Shown here: in pieces, positions 31,066 to 36,709 of the stretch
Position numbering within the stretch: the first letter of the stretch is position 1
Layout: each line of letters starts with the position of its first letter
NCBI GenBank assembly: GCA_964633975.1
Contig: CAZWKX010000021.1
Location: forward strand, 1 to 36,709
Length of the DNA stretch: 36,709 nucleotides
DNA from: CAZWKX01 sp964633975
GTDB taxonomy: Bacteria > Actinomycetota > Acidimicrobiia > Spongiisociales > UBA11373
Direction: 5' to 3'
Program-made: the position numbers and the translations under genes
The notes under the pieces: model-generated
The model's input: only the letters and a program-made list of their open reading frames with translations
What the model was told of the DNA's origin: nothing
The model's database searches: none

Positions 31066-31125
31066 CTTCCCCAACCTGCCCCTATGGGGGCCTCTCGCTT
31101 GACGCGAGAGTCCGAAGGAGGTGGA
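31066..31125 (+). promoter_or_regulatory. Structured rpsF leader, candidate S6:S18 autoregulatory site
   Basis: The leader holds two perfect hairpins, CCCC-TAT-GGGG (31079-31089) and CTCTCGC-TTGAC-GCGAGAG (31092-31110). CCAACCT (31071-31077) can pair, with one bulged A, to AGGTGG (31119-31124) in the ribosome binding site. A CCG follows the second hairpin. Many bacteria use an S6:S18 complex to repress rpsF through a leader with a bulged CCG, so a similar control is plausible here. The match to the published motif has not been tested. Confidence 0.4.
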
Positions 31126-31132
31126 GCGCACC

Positions 31133-31417
31133 TTGCGCACGTATGAGTTGATGACGATCTTTCGGCCGGAGCTGGCCGAGACCGAGGTGCGATCGGAGAT
31201 CTCGAATATCGAGAAGGCTCTCTCCGATCGCGGAGCCGAGGTCGAGAAGACCGATTTCTGGGGCAAACGCCGTCTCGCCTACGAGATCATGCATCTCCAC
31301 GAGGGCTACTACGCGGTGGTGACGTTTGCGGGCGAGAAGGAAGCCATTGAGCCCCTCGACCGGGCCCTGACGCTTTCGGACAACGTGCTGCGGCACAAGT
31401 TCATCCGATTGGAGTAG
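31133..31417 (+). CDS. rpsF: 30S ribosomal protein S6
   Basis: The 94-residue protein starts RTYELMTIFRPEL and contains KRRLAYEIMHLHEGYYAVVTF, the S6 signature, with a C-terminal NVLRHKFIRLE. S6 binds S18 on the small subunit platform. I chose the TTG at 31133, the usual homology start, 11 bases after GGAGG (31117-31121); the GTG at 31121 overlaps that GGAGG and is unlikely. It heads the rpsF-ssb-rpsR-rplI-dnaB operon. Confidence 0.95.
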   Translation: MRTYELMTIFRPELAETEVRSEISNIEKALSDRGAEVEKTDFWGKRRLAYEIMHLHEGYYAVVTFAGEKEAIEPLDRALTLSDNVLRHKFIRLE

Positions 31418-31484
31418 GCGAGGCGGTTTTGTCACACCGGAAGGTCATGATGTTGGATAGAGCGAAGAGTCGAGGAAGGCAGCG

Positions 31485-31925
31485 ATGGCAGCGAATCACG
31501 TGACGCTCATTGGCAATCTTGTGGAAGACCCGGAGCTGCGGTTCACCGCGTCCGGGGTGGCCATGGCGCGCCTTCGCTTCGCCGTGAACAAGCGCTACCA
31601 GCGGGACGGCGAGTGGCAGGAAGAGACGAGCTTTTTCGGCGGGACCCTGTGGAGGGACGCCGCCGAGAACGCGGCAGAATCGCTGCAGAAGGGCATGCGG
31701 GTGATCGTCACCGGCCGTCTCGAGCAGCGATCGTGGGAGACGGCCGAGGGCGAGAAGCGCTCTGTGGTCGAGGTGGCGATCGACGAGATAGGTCCGTCGT
31801 TGAGGTGGGCGACGGCGGCGGTGACCAGGTCGCCGCGCTCGGACTCTTTCTCCCAGAGCCCGCCGCCGATGGCGGCGGCTCCGGTCGCGCGTGAGGAATA
31901 TGGGCCCGATGAGGCGCCTTTCTAG
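31485..31925 (+). CDS. ssb: Single-stranded DNA-binding protein
   Basis: The 146-residue protein has an OB fold (NHVTLIGNLVEDPELRFTASG ... RLRFAVNKRY ... VTGRLEQRSWE), a Ser/Pro/Ala-rich linker and the acidic tip DEAPF that recruits partner proteins. The tail is short compared with other actinobacterial SSBs. It coats single-stranded DNA during replication and repair. It has GAGGAAGG before the ATG and lies between rpsF and rpsR, as in many bacteria. Confidence 0.94.
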   Translation: MAANHVTLIGNLVEDPELRFTASGVAMARLRFAVNKRYQRDGEWQEETSFFGGTLWRDAAENAAESLQKGMRVIVTGRLEQRSWETAEGEKRSVVEVAIDEIGPSLRWATAAVTRSPRSDSFSQSPPPMAAAPVAREEYGPDEAPF

Positions 31926-31958
31926 ACACTTCCCCGGCACAGGAGGACTTTTAACGAC

Positions 31959-32222
31959 ATGACGCCCAGAAAGCGCACTGTCCGTCGGCGCCGCGAAGAG
32001 CGGATGGGCAGGCGCGTAAAGAAGAGGGTCTGCTACTTCTGCGTGGAGAAGATCGACTACATCGACTACAAGGACGCGGCGCTGCTCCGCAAGTATGTGT
32101 CAGACCGCTCGAAGATACGTTCGTCGCGAGTCACCGGCAATTGCGTGCAACACCAACGGGCCGTGGCCCGGGCCATCAAGAACGCGCGCGAGCTTGCCCT
32201 TCTCCCCTATACGAACCGATGA
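31959..32222 (+). CDS. rpsR: 30S ribosomal protein S18, zinc-ribbon form
   Basis: The 87-residue protein has a basic N-terminus and the S18 core (KIDYIDYKDAALLRKYVSD, KIRSSRVTGNC, HQRAVARAIKNARELALLPY). Cys25, Cys28, Cys62 and His65 form a CxxC/CxxH set, so this is a zinc-binding C+ form rather than the zinc-free paralogue seen in some actinobacteria. AGGAGG precedes the ATG. Its TGA overlaps the rplI ATG by four bases. Confidence 0.95.
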   Translation: MTPRKRTVRRRREERMGRRVKKRVCYFCVEKIDYIDYKDAALLRKYVSDRSKIRSSRVTGNCVQHQRAVARAIKNARELALLPYTNR

Positions 32223-32665
32223 AGCTCATCCTCGTTGAAGATGTCGAAGGGCTGGGCCGCAAGGGCGACGTGGCAGACGTGGCCGACGGACATGCCCGCA
32301 ACTACCTCCTTCCCAGGAGGTTGGCGGTGAAGGCGACTTCGGGCGCGATCAGGGATGCAGAGCGGATTCGTCGTGCTCGTGAAGAGGCGGAACGTAAAGC
32401 GAGAGAGACCGCAGAAGCGGTCTCGGCGGCCTTGGATGGGCAAAAAGTCGTCGTGGCGGCGCGAGCGGCCGACGAGGGCAAGCTGTTCGGCTCCATCGGG
32501 CGGCGTGATGTGGCCGAGGCCATCAAGAGGTTCACCGGCGTGGAGATCGAACACAGCCTCATCGATCTGCGTACTCCGATCAAGGAGCTGGGCTCCTATG
32601 AGATTCGTGTTCGCCCTCTCGCAGACGTGGAATGCCGGCTGATTCTGGAAGTGATCCCAGCGTGA
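32219..32665 (+). CDS. rplI: 50S ribosomal protein L9
   Basis: The 148-residue protein begins MKLILVEDVEGLGRKGD and has the L9 signature GDVADVADGHARNYLLPRRLAV, then the long helix (RIRRAREEAERKARETAEAV) and C-terminal domain (GKLFGSIGRRDVAEAI). It binds 23S rRNA and projects between ribosomes. The ATG overlaps the rpsR stop (ATGA), and dnaB follows four bases after its stop. Confidence 0.96.
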   Translation: MKLILVEDVEGLGRKGDVADVADGHARNYLLPRRLAVKATSGAIRDAERIRRAREEAERKARETAEAVSAALDGQKVVVAARAADEGKLFGSIGRRDVAEAIKRFTGVEIEHSLIDLRTPIKELGSYEIRVRPLADVECRLILEVIPA

Positions 32666-32669
32666 GCCA

Positions 32670-34025
32670 ATGACGACGCAATTGGAGGATCCGCGGGCCG
32701 CCGGGGCCAAGGTGCCGCCCCACAACCTGGAGGCGGAAGAGTCGGTGCTCGGGGCGGTGATGCTGTCGGCCGATGCGGCCAACGTGGCTCTGGAGAAGCT
32801 GCAGGCCGAGGACTTCTACAAGCCGGCCAACCAGATCATCTTCGAGGCCATCGTCGGGTTGTTCGACCACAACCAGCCGATCGATGCGGTGACGGTTTCC
32901 GACGCGTTGCGGCGCACCAACCAGCTCGACCGGGTCGGAGGTGTGGGCTACCTGACCGGCCTGCTGGACACGGTGCCCGAGTCGTCGAATGTCGGTTACT
33001 ACGCGGAGATCGTTGAGGAGACATCGGCACGGCGCCGGCTGCTGCGGGCCGGTGCGGTGGTTGCCTCGATGGCATTGCAGACCGACCGCACCATCGACGA
33101 TGTCCTCGATGCCGCCGAGCAGGAGGTGTTCCGGGTATCGGAGCAGAAGGTGGGTGATGGGCTCGCCGCGGTAGGCCCCATGCTCCAGGAGACCCTCGAG
33201 CGCATCGAAGAGCTTGGCACGCGGGGCGAGGAGATCACCGGCTTGAGCACGGGGTTCCGCGACCTCGACGGCAGGTTGGCCGGTTTACATCCGGCCAACC
33301 TCGTCGTGATCGCGGCCCGCCCGTCGATGGGAAAGACCGCTCTTGCTCTCAACATCGCCCAGAACATTGCCGAGAGCGACCATCCCGTGGCTCTTTTCAC
33401 ATTGGAGATGAGCCGTGAGGAAGTGGTGCTGCGCCTGCTGTCGGCCATGGCGGGTGTCGATTCGCACAAGCTGCGCACCGGCCAATTGGGCCCGGAGCTC
33501 TGGCAGCGTGTGGTGAGAGAGACGTCGCGCCTCTACCAGATGCCGTTTTTTGTCGATGACTCGCCTGACCTGACGGTCACGTCGATCAGGGCGAAGTGTC
33601 GGCGCCTGGCCCGGAAGCGGGGCCTAGACCTCGTCGTGGTGGACTACCTACAGCTGATGCAGAGCAGCGGCCGCAGTGAGAACCGCCAGCAGGAGATCGC
33701 CGACATCAGCTTGTCGCTGAAGAACCTGGCCCGGGAGCTTCGCGTGCCCGTCATAGCGGTGTCGCAGCTCAATCGTGCCCTGGAGCAGCGCGAGAACAAG
33801 CGGCCGCGCCTGGGTGACCTGCGGGAATCGGGGGCCATCGAGCAGGACGCGGATGTGGTGATGTTCATCTACCGCGACGAGTACTACAACCCCGGCGGTG
33901 ATCAGCCGGGAGTCGCCGAGGTCAACATCGCCAAGCATCGGTCCGGGGCCACGGGGCTCATCATGATGAACTTCGCTGCCGAGTTCACCCGGTTCCGCAA
34001 CTACACCTCCGACGAGCCCGTCTGA
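32670..34025 (+). CDS. dnaB: Replicative DNA helicase DnaB
   Basis: The 451-residue hexameric helicase unwinds DNA ahead of the polymerase. The N-terminal domain begins at PPHNLEAEESVLGAVML; the RecA-like domain has Walker A ARPSMGKTALALNIA near residue 215, Walker B DLVVVDYLQLM, and the arginine-finger region KRPRLGDLRESGAIEQDAD. Length is normal and no intein is inserted, unlike many mycobacterial dnaB genes. It is the last gene of the rpsF operon. Confidence 0.97.
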   Translation: MTTQLEDPRAAGAKVPPHNLEAEESVLGAVMLSADAANVALEKLQAEDFYKPANQIIFEAIVGLFDHNQPIDAVTVSDALRRTNQLDRVGGVGYLTGLLDTVPESSNVGYYAEIVEETSARRRLLRAGAVVASMALQTDRTIDDVLDAAEQEVFRVSEQKVGDGLAAVGPMLQETLERIEELGTRGEEITGLSTGFRDLDGRLAGLHPANLVVIAARPSMGKTALALNIAQNIAESDHPVALFTLEMSREEVVLRLLSAMAGVDSHKLRTGQLGPELWQRVVRETSRLYQMPFFVDDSPDLTVTSIRAKCRRLARKRGLDLVVVDYLQLMQSSGRSENRQQEIADISLSLKNLARELRVPVIAVSQLNRALEQRENKRPRLGDLRESGAIEQDADVVMFIYRDEYYNPGGDQPGVAEVNIAKHRSGATGLIMMNFAAEFTRFRNYTSDEPV

Positions 34026-34230
34026 TCGGGCGTCGAGGCTGCGGTGGGTTCTGCCGGTCTGTTCGGGCCGTTTCCCAGCTTCGCCACACTGCCGGCCGCC
34101 GAGATGGATACGGCCGACGCGTTGCGGATCCGGTGTTGCGGCCTGCTTTCCATGTGCTCCTACGGAAGTGCCGGCGGCCCGTCTCGCGGCGACGCTCAAG
34201 ACATCTGAGTCCGGGGCCGAATAGGCCAAG

Positions 34231-34728
34231 GTGAGGTATCTCGCGCTGGGCTGTGGGCTGCTGCTGGCTGGGTGCAGCGGGGGCACTGCTGTGTCCTGGC
34301 CGGCTCTGACGACGATGCCGGCGCCGGTCGTTCGGGCCGACGAAGCAGCATCGCCGTCTACGACCTCGATGGCAGTGGATGAGGCTTTCTGCGCGCTGCT
34401 GGATGGTGTGGGGGGCACCTTGCTGAGCAGGGAGATGGATGACGTCGAGGTGCTGCGGGTTCTTCGGTTCGCCACCGAGTTCTTTGTTTCGGCTGCGGAG
34501 GAAGCCCCTTCCGACGTTCGGGAGGACATGGGAGTAGTGGGGCACAACGCCGAGGTGCTGGCCAACGCGTTCGAGTCGGGATTGATCGATCGTGATCTGT
34601 TGGAGCAAGATCCGTTGAGCTTTCCCGGTGTGAACGTTGGGGCCCGGGAGCGGATGGCCGAGTACGTCGAGAGCCATTGTCCTGGGGCGCCCGAGCTCAG
34701 CGGTTTGTGGGAGCTGCCGGGTTCGTAG
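34231..34728 (+). CDS. Small lipoprotein of unknown function
   Basis: The GTG-started 165-residue protein has a lipoprotein signal, RYLALGCGLLLAGCSGG, with a good LAGC lipobox at about residue 15. A Thr/Ser/Pro-rich stretch follows, then a helical, acidic domain without Cys pairs except Cys in CALLDGVGG and SHCPGAPEL. I recognise no family. A hairpin at 34744-34769 ends the gene. It is separated from dnaB by 205 bases, in which I see no convincing gene. Confidence 0.7.
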   Translation: MRYLALGCGLLLAGCSGGTAVSWPALTTMPAPVVRADEAASPSTTSMAVDEAFCALLDGVGGTLLSREMDDVEVLRVLRFATEFFVSAAEEAPSDVREDMGVVGHNAEVLANAFESGLIDRDLLEQDPLSFPGVNVGARERMAEYVESHCPGAPELSGLWELPGS

Positions 34729-34743
34729 TGGCGGCTTCCCTTC

Positions 34744-34769
34744 ATCCGGTTCCGGGGTCGGGACCGGAT
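34744..34769. terminator. Terminator-like hairpin between convergent lipoprotein genes
   Basis: ATCCGGTTCC (34744-34753) pairs with GGGACCGGAT (34760-34769), ten pairs with one G-T, around a six-base loop. It lies 16 bases after the upstream lipoprotein stop and between convergent genes, so it may stop transcripts from both sides. There is no T-run. Confidence 0.5.
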
Positions 34770-34885
34770 TGTGGCCGCCGCTCCAGTGGGCTGGGTCCTG
34801 CTGGTGACGGTGTTGGGCGAGGCCGGCGGTGCCTGGAGGCCGATGATCGATCGTAGGTCGCGGAGGGCTCTCGAGTGCTCGTCGG

Positions 34886-35995
34886 TCAGTAGCTCGCTAT
34901 CGAGCACTCCTCGAGTGTGTCGACGGCTTCGAGGCTGTCGCCGCGCCCGAAGGTCGTGCCGTCCAGGATCGGCGCGCCTTCCTGGGACCTGTCGATGGTG
35001 CAGTGCCATGTCCCGGTGCGGCTCACGGTGACGAGGAGGAGAGAATCATCGAAGCTCTGGAAGCCGACTGCGCCTGGTGTCACGGTATGCAGGTCCTCCG
35101 TGAGCGAGTAGGCCAAGTCGAGATCCATCGATGTGATCTCTTCGGCCGTTTTCGGGTAGCGGCCGTAGTCAATGAGGAACACGCGGAAGGCGGCCACCGC
35201 ACTGCGGAGGTCCTCCAGGGCGTCTTCGTCGGCGAAGACGTCGGCGTGGACGACTTCGCCGGGGTTGGGGGGCACAACCTCTACAGGCTCGTTGACGTCG
35301 CAAACCTGCCAGATCAGCCGCGTGACCGCGGCATACGTGTGGCCCGCCGGGGGTTCGGTCTCGCGGTCGACTCGGATGAGGAACCCCCGATCGTCGAACC
35401 AGAGATCGAGGGTCCGCGACCCTCCCACCTCGAGTGAGTAGACGATCTCCGGGATGTCGACGTGCTGGCCGGTGACGGTGAGGCCGTCGATCTCGGATGA
35501 TCCCAGAGACACGATGCTGTAGTCGTCTCCCAGGTCGAAGTACACCTTGAGGGTGACGTCGGGGTAAGCGACGAGCAGCGGATGCGGGTTGGGTGGGCGC
35601 ATCGCCTCGTGGGTGAACCATTGGCCATCCACTTTCACCCAGACCGAGCCGTTGGTGACGGTCACCTCCTCCAGGCTTCCCAGGGGCAGTATTTCATAGT
35701 GGAAGTCCTGGCCGTTCACGGCGCCTTCGACGGCCAGGGTCGTGTCTCCCGATGGGGAGGTGATGACGATCTCCGAAGTGAACCGGTAGCTCGTGGGCAG
35801 CACCGCCGCCTCTCCATGGAGGACCTCGACGATGCCTTCCCGATGGAGGCCTGCGGCGCCCGTTGATGGCGTGGTCGTGGAGACGCTCGCGGTTTCGGCG
35901 TCGGACGGCAGGGTGAAGGTTTCCCAGGCAGCGGGACCCGAGACGTCGCTGCAGGCGGCTGCGAGCAAGGCGAGCAGCGGAACCATCCTGCGCAT
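34886..35995 (-). CDS. Large lipoprotein with a pseudopilin-like C-terminal segment
   Basis: From the ATG at 35995 the 369-residue protein starts RRMVPLLALLAAACSD, a lipoprotein signal with LAAAC. Residues about 50-235 are beta-rich (VEVLHGEAAVLPTSYRFTSE, VTVTNGSVWVKVDGQWFTH, RTLDLWFDDRGFLIRV), resembling the LppX/LprG/LolA lipid-carrier fold. From about 270 the text changes to EDLRSAVAAFRVFLIDYGRYPKTAEEI, like the mature start of GspG-type pseudopilins, but without their N-terminal helix. Two Cys lie near the end. The family is unassigned. The frame can extend upstream to 36244, but those residues look non-coding. Confidence 0.75.
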   Translation of the reverse strand: MRRMVPLLALLAAACSDVSGPAAWETFTLPSDAETASVSTTTPSTGAAGLHREGIVEVLHGEAAVLPTSYRFTSEIVITSPSGDTTLAVEGAVNGQDFHYEILPLGSLEEVTVTNGSVWVKVDGQWFTHEAMRPPNPHPLLVAYPDVTLKVYFDLGDDYSIVSLGSSEIDGLTVTGQHVDIPEIVYSLEVGGSRTLDLWFDDRGFLIRVDRETEPPAGHTYAAVTRLIWQVCDVNEPVEVVPPNPGEVVHADVFADEDALEDLRSAVAAFRVFLIDYGRYPKTAEEITSMDLDLAYSLTEDLHTVTPGAVGFQSFDDSLLLVTVSRTGTWHCTIDRSQEGAPILDGTTFGRGDSLEAVDTLEECSIASY

Positions 35996-36335
35996 GAACC
36001 TGGTATCGGCGGGGCCTTGAAGGCCTTGAGGTCCACAGCGGGAAGTGGACAAACGCGGCGAGGGCTGAAGGCGTGGGGCATCCTCACATAAGTGCAGCCC
36101 CCTCCGGTGCCGTGGAGGGGGCTGCTGATGTCCCGGGGGCCGCTCTGCAGGAGGAGTCGGAGGAAGGGGGGTGCCTCCTGTCCTGGTGGAGTGGGACCGA
36201 GCGAGCCCAGGATCACTCGTGTCATGTATCGGCACACGGTGCAATACCTTGAGTGGCTTGTGTGGCTACCGATAGTGGCGCAGACGGAGTTGAGCACTTT
36301 TGGACTCCGAGGTGCCGGGGTGGCCAAATGACACG
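35996..36335. other. Gene-free stretch with hairpins
   Basis: No open frame here looks like a protein. The stretch holds a strong hairpin (36094-36125), a purine-rich segment around 36140-36165, a weak TCCTGG/CCAGGA pair, and a 6-bp stem with a 13-base loop (36285-36309). A small RNA is possible, but no known RNA family was recognised. Confidence 0.5.
36094..36125. terminator. Strong GC hairpin, terminator-like
   Basis: GCAGCCCCCTCC (36094-36105) and GGAGGGGGCTGC (36114-36125) form a perfect 12-bp stem with an eight-base loop. Read leftward it could end the transcript of the DUF1876 gene, about 210 bases downstream of its stop, before the lipoprotein gene. No T-run follows on either strand. 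Confidence 0.5.
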
Positions 36336-36577
36336 TCAAGGACCGAGGAATCGATCGATCTTGACCTGGGCCGCTTCTTTGATGAGGGGGGCGAGTCCGT
36401 CGAGGGTGCGAGCTACGGCCAGGTCCCCGCTGCCTATGGGAAGAGGGCGGTCCGTGGGGTTGCGGTGTGCTCTGCCGGTCGCTTCGAAGTGCTCACCGCG
36501 CAGATCTGATTCGGCGAACGCCAGAGTGTGGGTGTCGTCCTCATCGATGCGATATCGATTTGGAGGTTCTCCTGCAT
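36336..36577 (-). pseudogene. DUF1876 (dsRBD-like) protein gene with a one-base frameshift
   Basis: Reading leftward from the ATG at 36577 gives MQENLQIDI, then the frame departs. One base over, from 36551, it continues RIDEDDTHTLAFAES ... RAHRNPTDRPLPIGSGDLA ... ARTLDGLAPLIKEAA and stops at 36336. Joined, these make 80 residues with the pattern of DUF1876 (xIxIDEDD, G.ARRNPxD, IGDELAxARAL), a small actinobacterial family of unknown role. A single missing base near 36551-36552 explains the break. The ribosome binding site AGGAG ends seven bases before the ATG. Whether this is a real mutation or a sequencing error cannot be told. The family match is strong. Confidence 0.72.
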
Positions 36578-36585
36578 GGCGGTTC

Positions 36586-36625
36586 TCCTGTCCCGCACCG
36601 GCATTATCACCGGTGCGGGACAGGA
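36586..36625 (-). promoter_or_regulatory. Long hairpin overlapping the DUF1876 ribosome binding site
   Basis: A perfect 16-bp stem (36610-36625 with 36586-36601, core CCTGTCCCGCACCGG) has an eight-base loop. On the minus strand its 3' arm ends in GGGACAGGA, which includes most of the AGGAG ribosome binding site, so the folded mRNA would hide it. It could act as a translational switch, or be the terminator of the gene upstream. Confidence 0.5.
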
Positions 36626-36660
36626 AGCCAGGAGGGTTAGGGCCATTCCTGGCAACCGCA

Positions 36661-36677
36661 CGGGTCCCTAGGACCCG
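36661..36677. terminator. Small hairpin at the end of the upstream minus-strand gene
   Basis: CGGGTCC and GGACCCG pair around a three-base CTA loop (36661-36677) and include the stop codon of the partial gene at 36668-36709. It is short for a terminator. Confidence 0.25.
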
Positions 36678-36709
36678 CGTAGGTCGATGACGACCTCGGT
36701 CCCCGTACC
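36668..36709 (-). CDS. C-terminal end of an unidentified gene (partial)
   Basis: The minus strand entering from the right edge has 13 codons, GTGTEVVIDLRGS, and a TAG stop. The pattern resembles the last beta-strand of histidine kinase ATPase domains (GTxVxVxLP), but it is too short to assign. It would lie directly upstream of the DUF1876 gene on the same strand. Confidence 0.35.
   Translation of the reverse strand, partial: GTGTEVVIDLRGS

Noticed and set aside
34044..34208. A possible 54-codon GTG-started gene between dnaB and the small lipoprotein
   Set aside because: No ribosome binding site, no recognisable pattern and an odd composition; not enough to call a gene.
33648..35009. A 453-codon minus-strand frame across the dnaB end and the lipoprotein
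   Set aside because: It crosses two better-supported genes and a terminator-like hairpin, and shows no recognisable motif.
36285..36309. CGGAGT...ACTCCG hairpin with CTTTTGG in its loop, resembling a tRNA-Gln anticodon arm
   Set aside because: The loop is 13 bases instead of 7, and no T-arm (GGTTCGA) or acceptor stem could be found around it.

Overview
This is a 36.7 kb, GC-rich bacterial chromosome segment around the replication origin. The organism looks like a high-GC actinobacterium, probably outside the well-studied classes; I suspect an Acidimicrobiia-like lineage but cannot prove it. The main reason is gene order. The run recF'-dnaN-dnaA-oriC-rpmH-rnpA-yidD-yidC-jag-rsmG-parA-parB-cwlM-trxA-trxB-anti-sigma-ECF sigma matches the mycobacterial origin (recF/dnaN/dnaA ... 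gidB-parA-parB-cwlM-trxC-trxB2-Rv3912-sigM), and a PcnA-type CCA-adding enzyme follows nearby. A likely F420-dependent oxidoreductase and an Rv1086-like prenyl synthase agree with this. No tRNA, rRNA, CRISPR array, intact mobile element or prophage was seen.

Layout. (1) 1-3222: leftward dnaN and dnaA, the start of recF cut off at its Walker A motif at the window edge, and DnaA-box-like sites on both sides of dnaA. (2) 3223-8143: rightward rpmH-rnpA-yidD-yidC-jag-rsmG-parA-parB, with one clear parS site at 5814-5829. (3) 8119-13818: leftward cwlM-like amidase, trxA, trxB, small membrane protein, anti-sigma, ECF sigma, degV and a GNAT. (4) 13899-17507: rightward deacetylase-like hydrolase, PilT-like ATPase and CCA nucleotidyltransferase. 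(5) 17599-20942: leftward sulfotransferase, DUF1295 membrane protein and SDR/DUF2867 protein. (6) 21115-28272: rightward Z-prenyl diphosphate synthase, a 1380-residue LPYTG surface protein, pyrE-like gene, membrane protein and endonuclease IV. (7) 28276-29527: leftward zinc-ribbon membrane protein and F420/FMN split-barrel enzyme. (8) 29698-34025: panB, a DUF192 lipoprotein and the rpsF-ssb-rpsR-rplI-dnaB operon. (9) 34231-36709: two lipoproteins, a frameshifted DUF1876 gene on the minus strand and the last codons of another gene.

How the genes work together. DnaA, DnaN, DnaB and SSB serve replication, and ParA/ParB with parS serve origin segregation. RnpA, RpmH, YidD, YidC and Jag link RNA processing, ribosomes and membrane insertion. 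The sigma/anti-sigma/thioredoxin/CwlM block probably ties envelope or redox stress to cell-wall control.

Most notable observations: recF is interrupted by a short AT-rich end carrying a promoter-like sequence; rnpA has no usual start codon outside rpmH, implying a Thermus-like overlap; the CwlM-like amidase has Cys at both zinc-His positions and Ala at the catalytic Glu; YidC has Asn in place of the groove Arg; the prenyl synthase has DGH instead of DGN; rpsF has a candidate S6:S18 leader; several genes look leaderless; and the DUF1876 gene has a one-base frameshift and a strong hairpin covering its ribosome binding site. I found no complete new multi-gene defence or mobile system.
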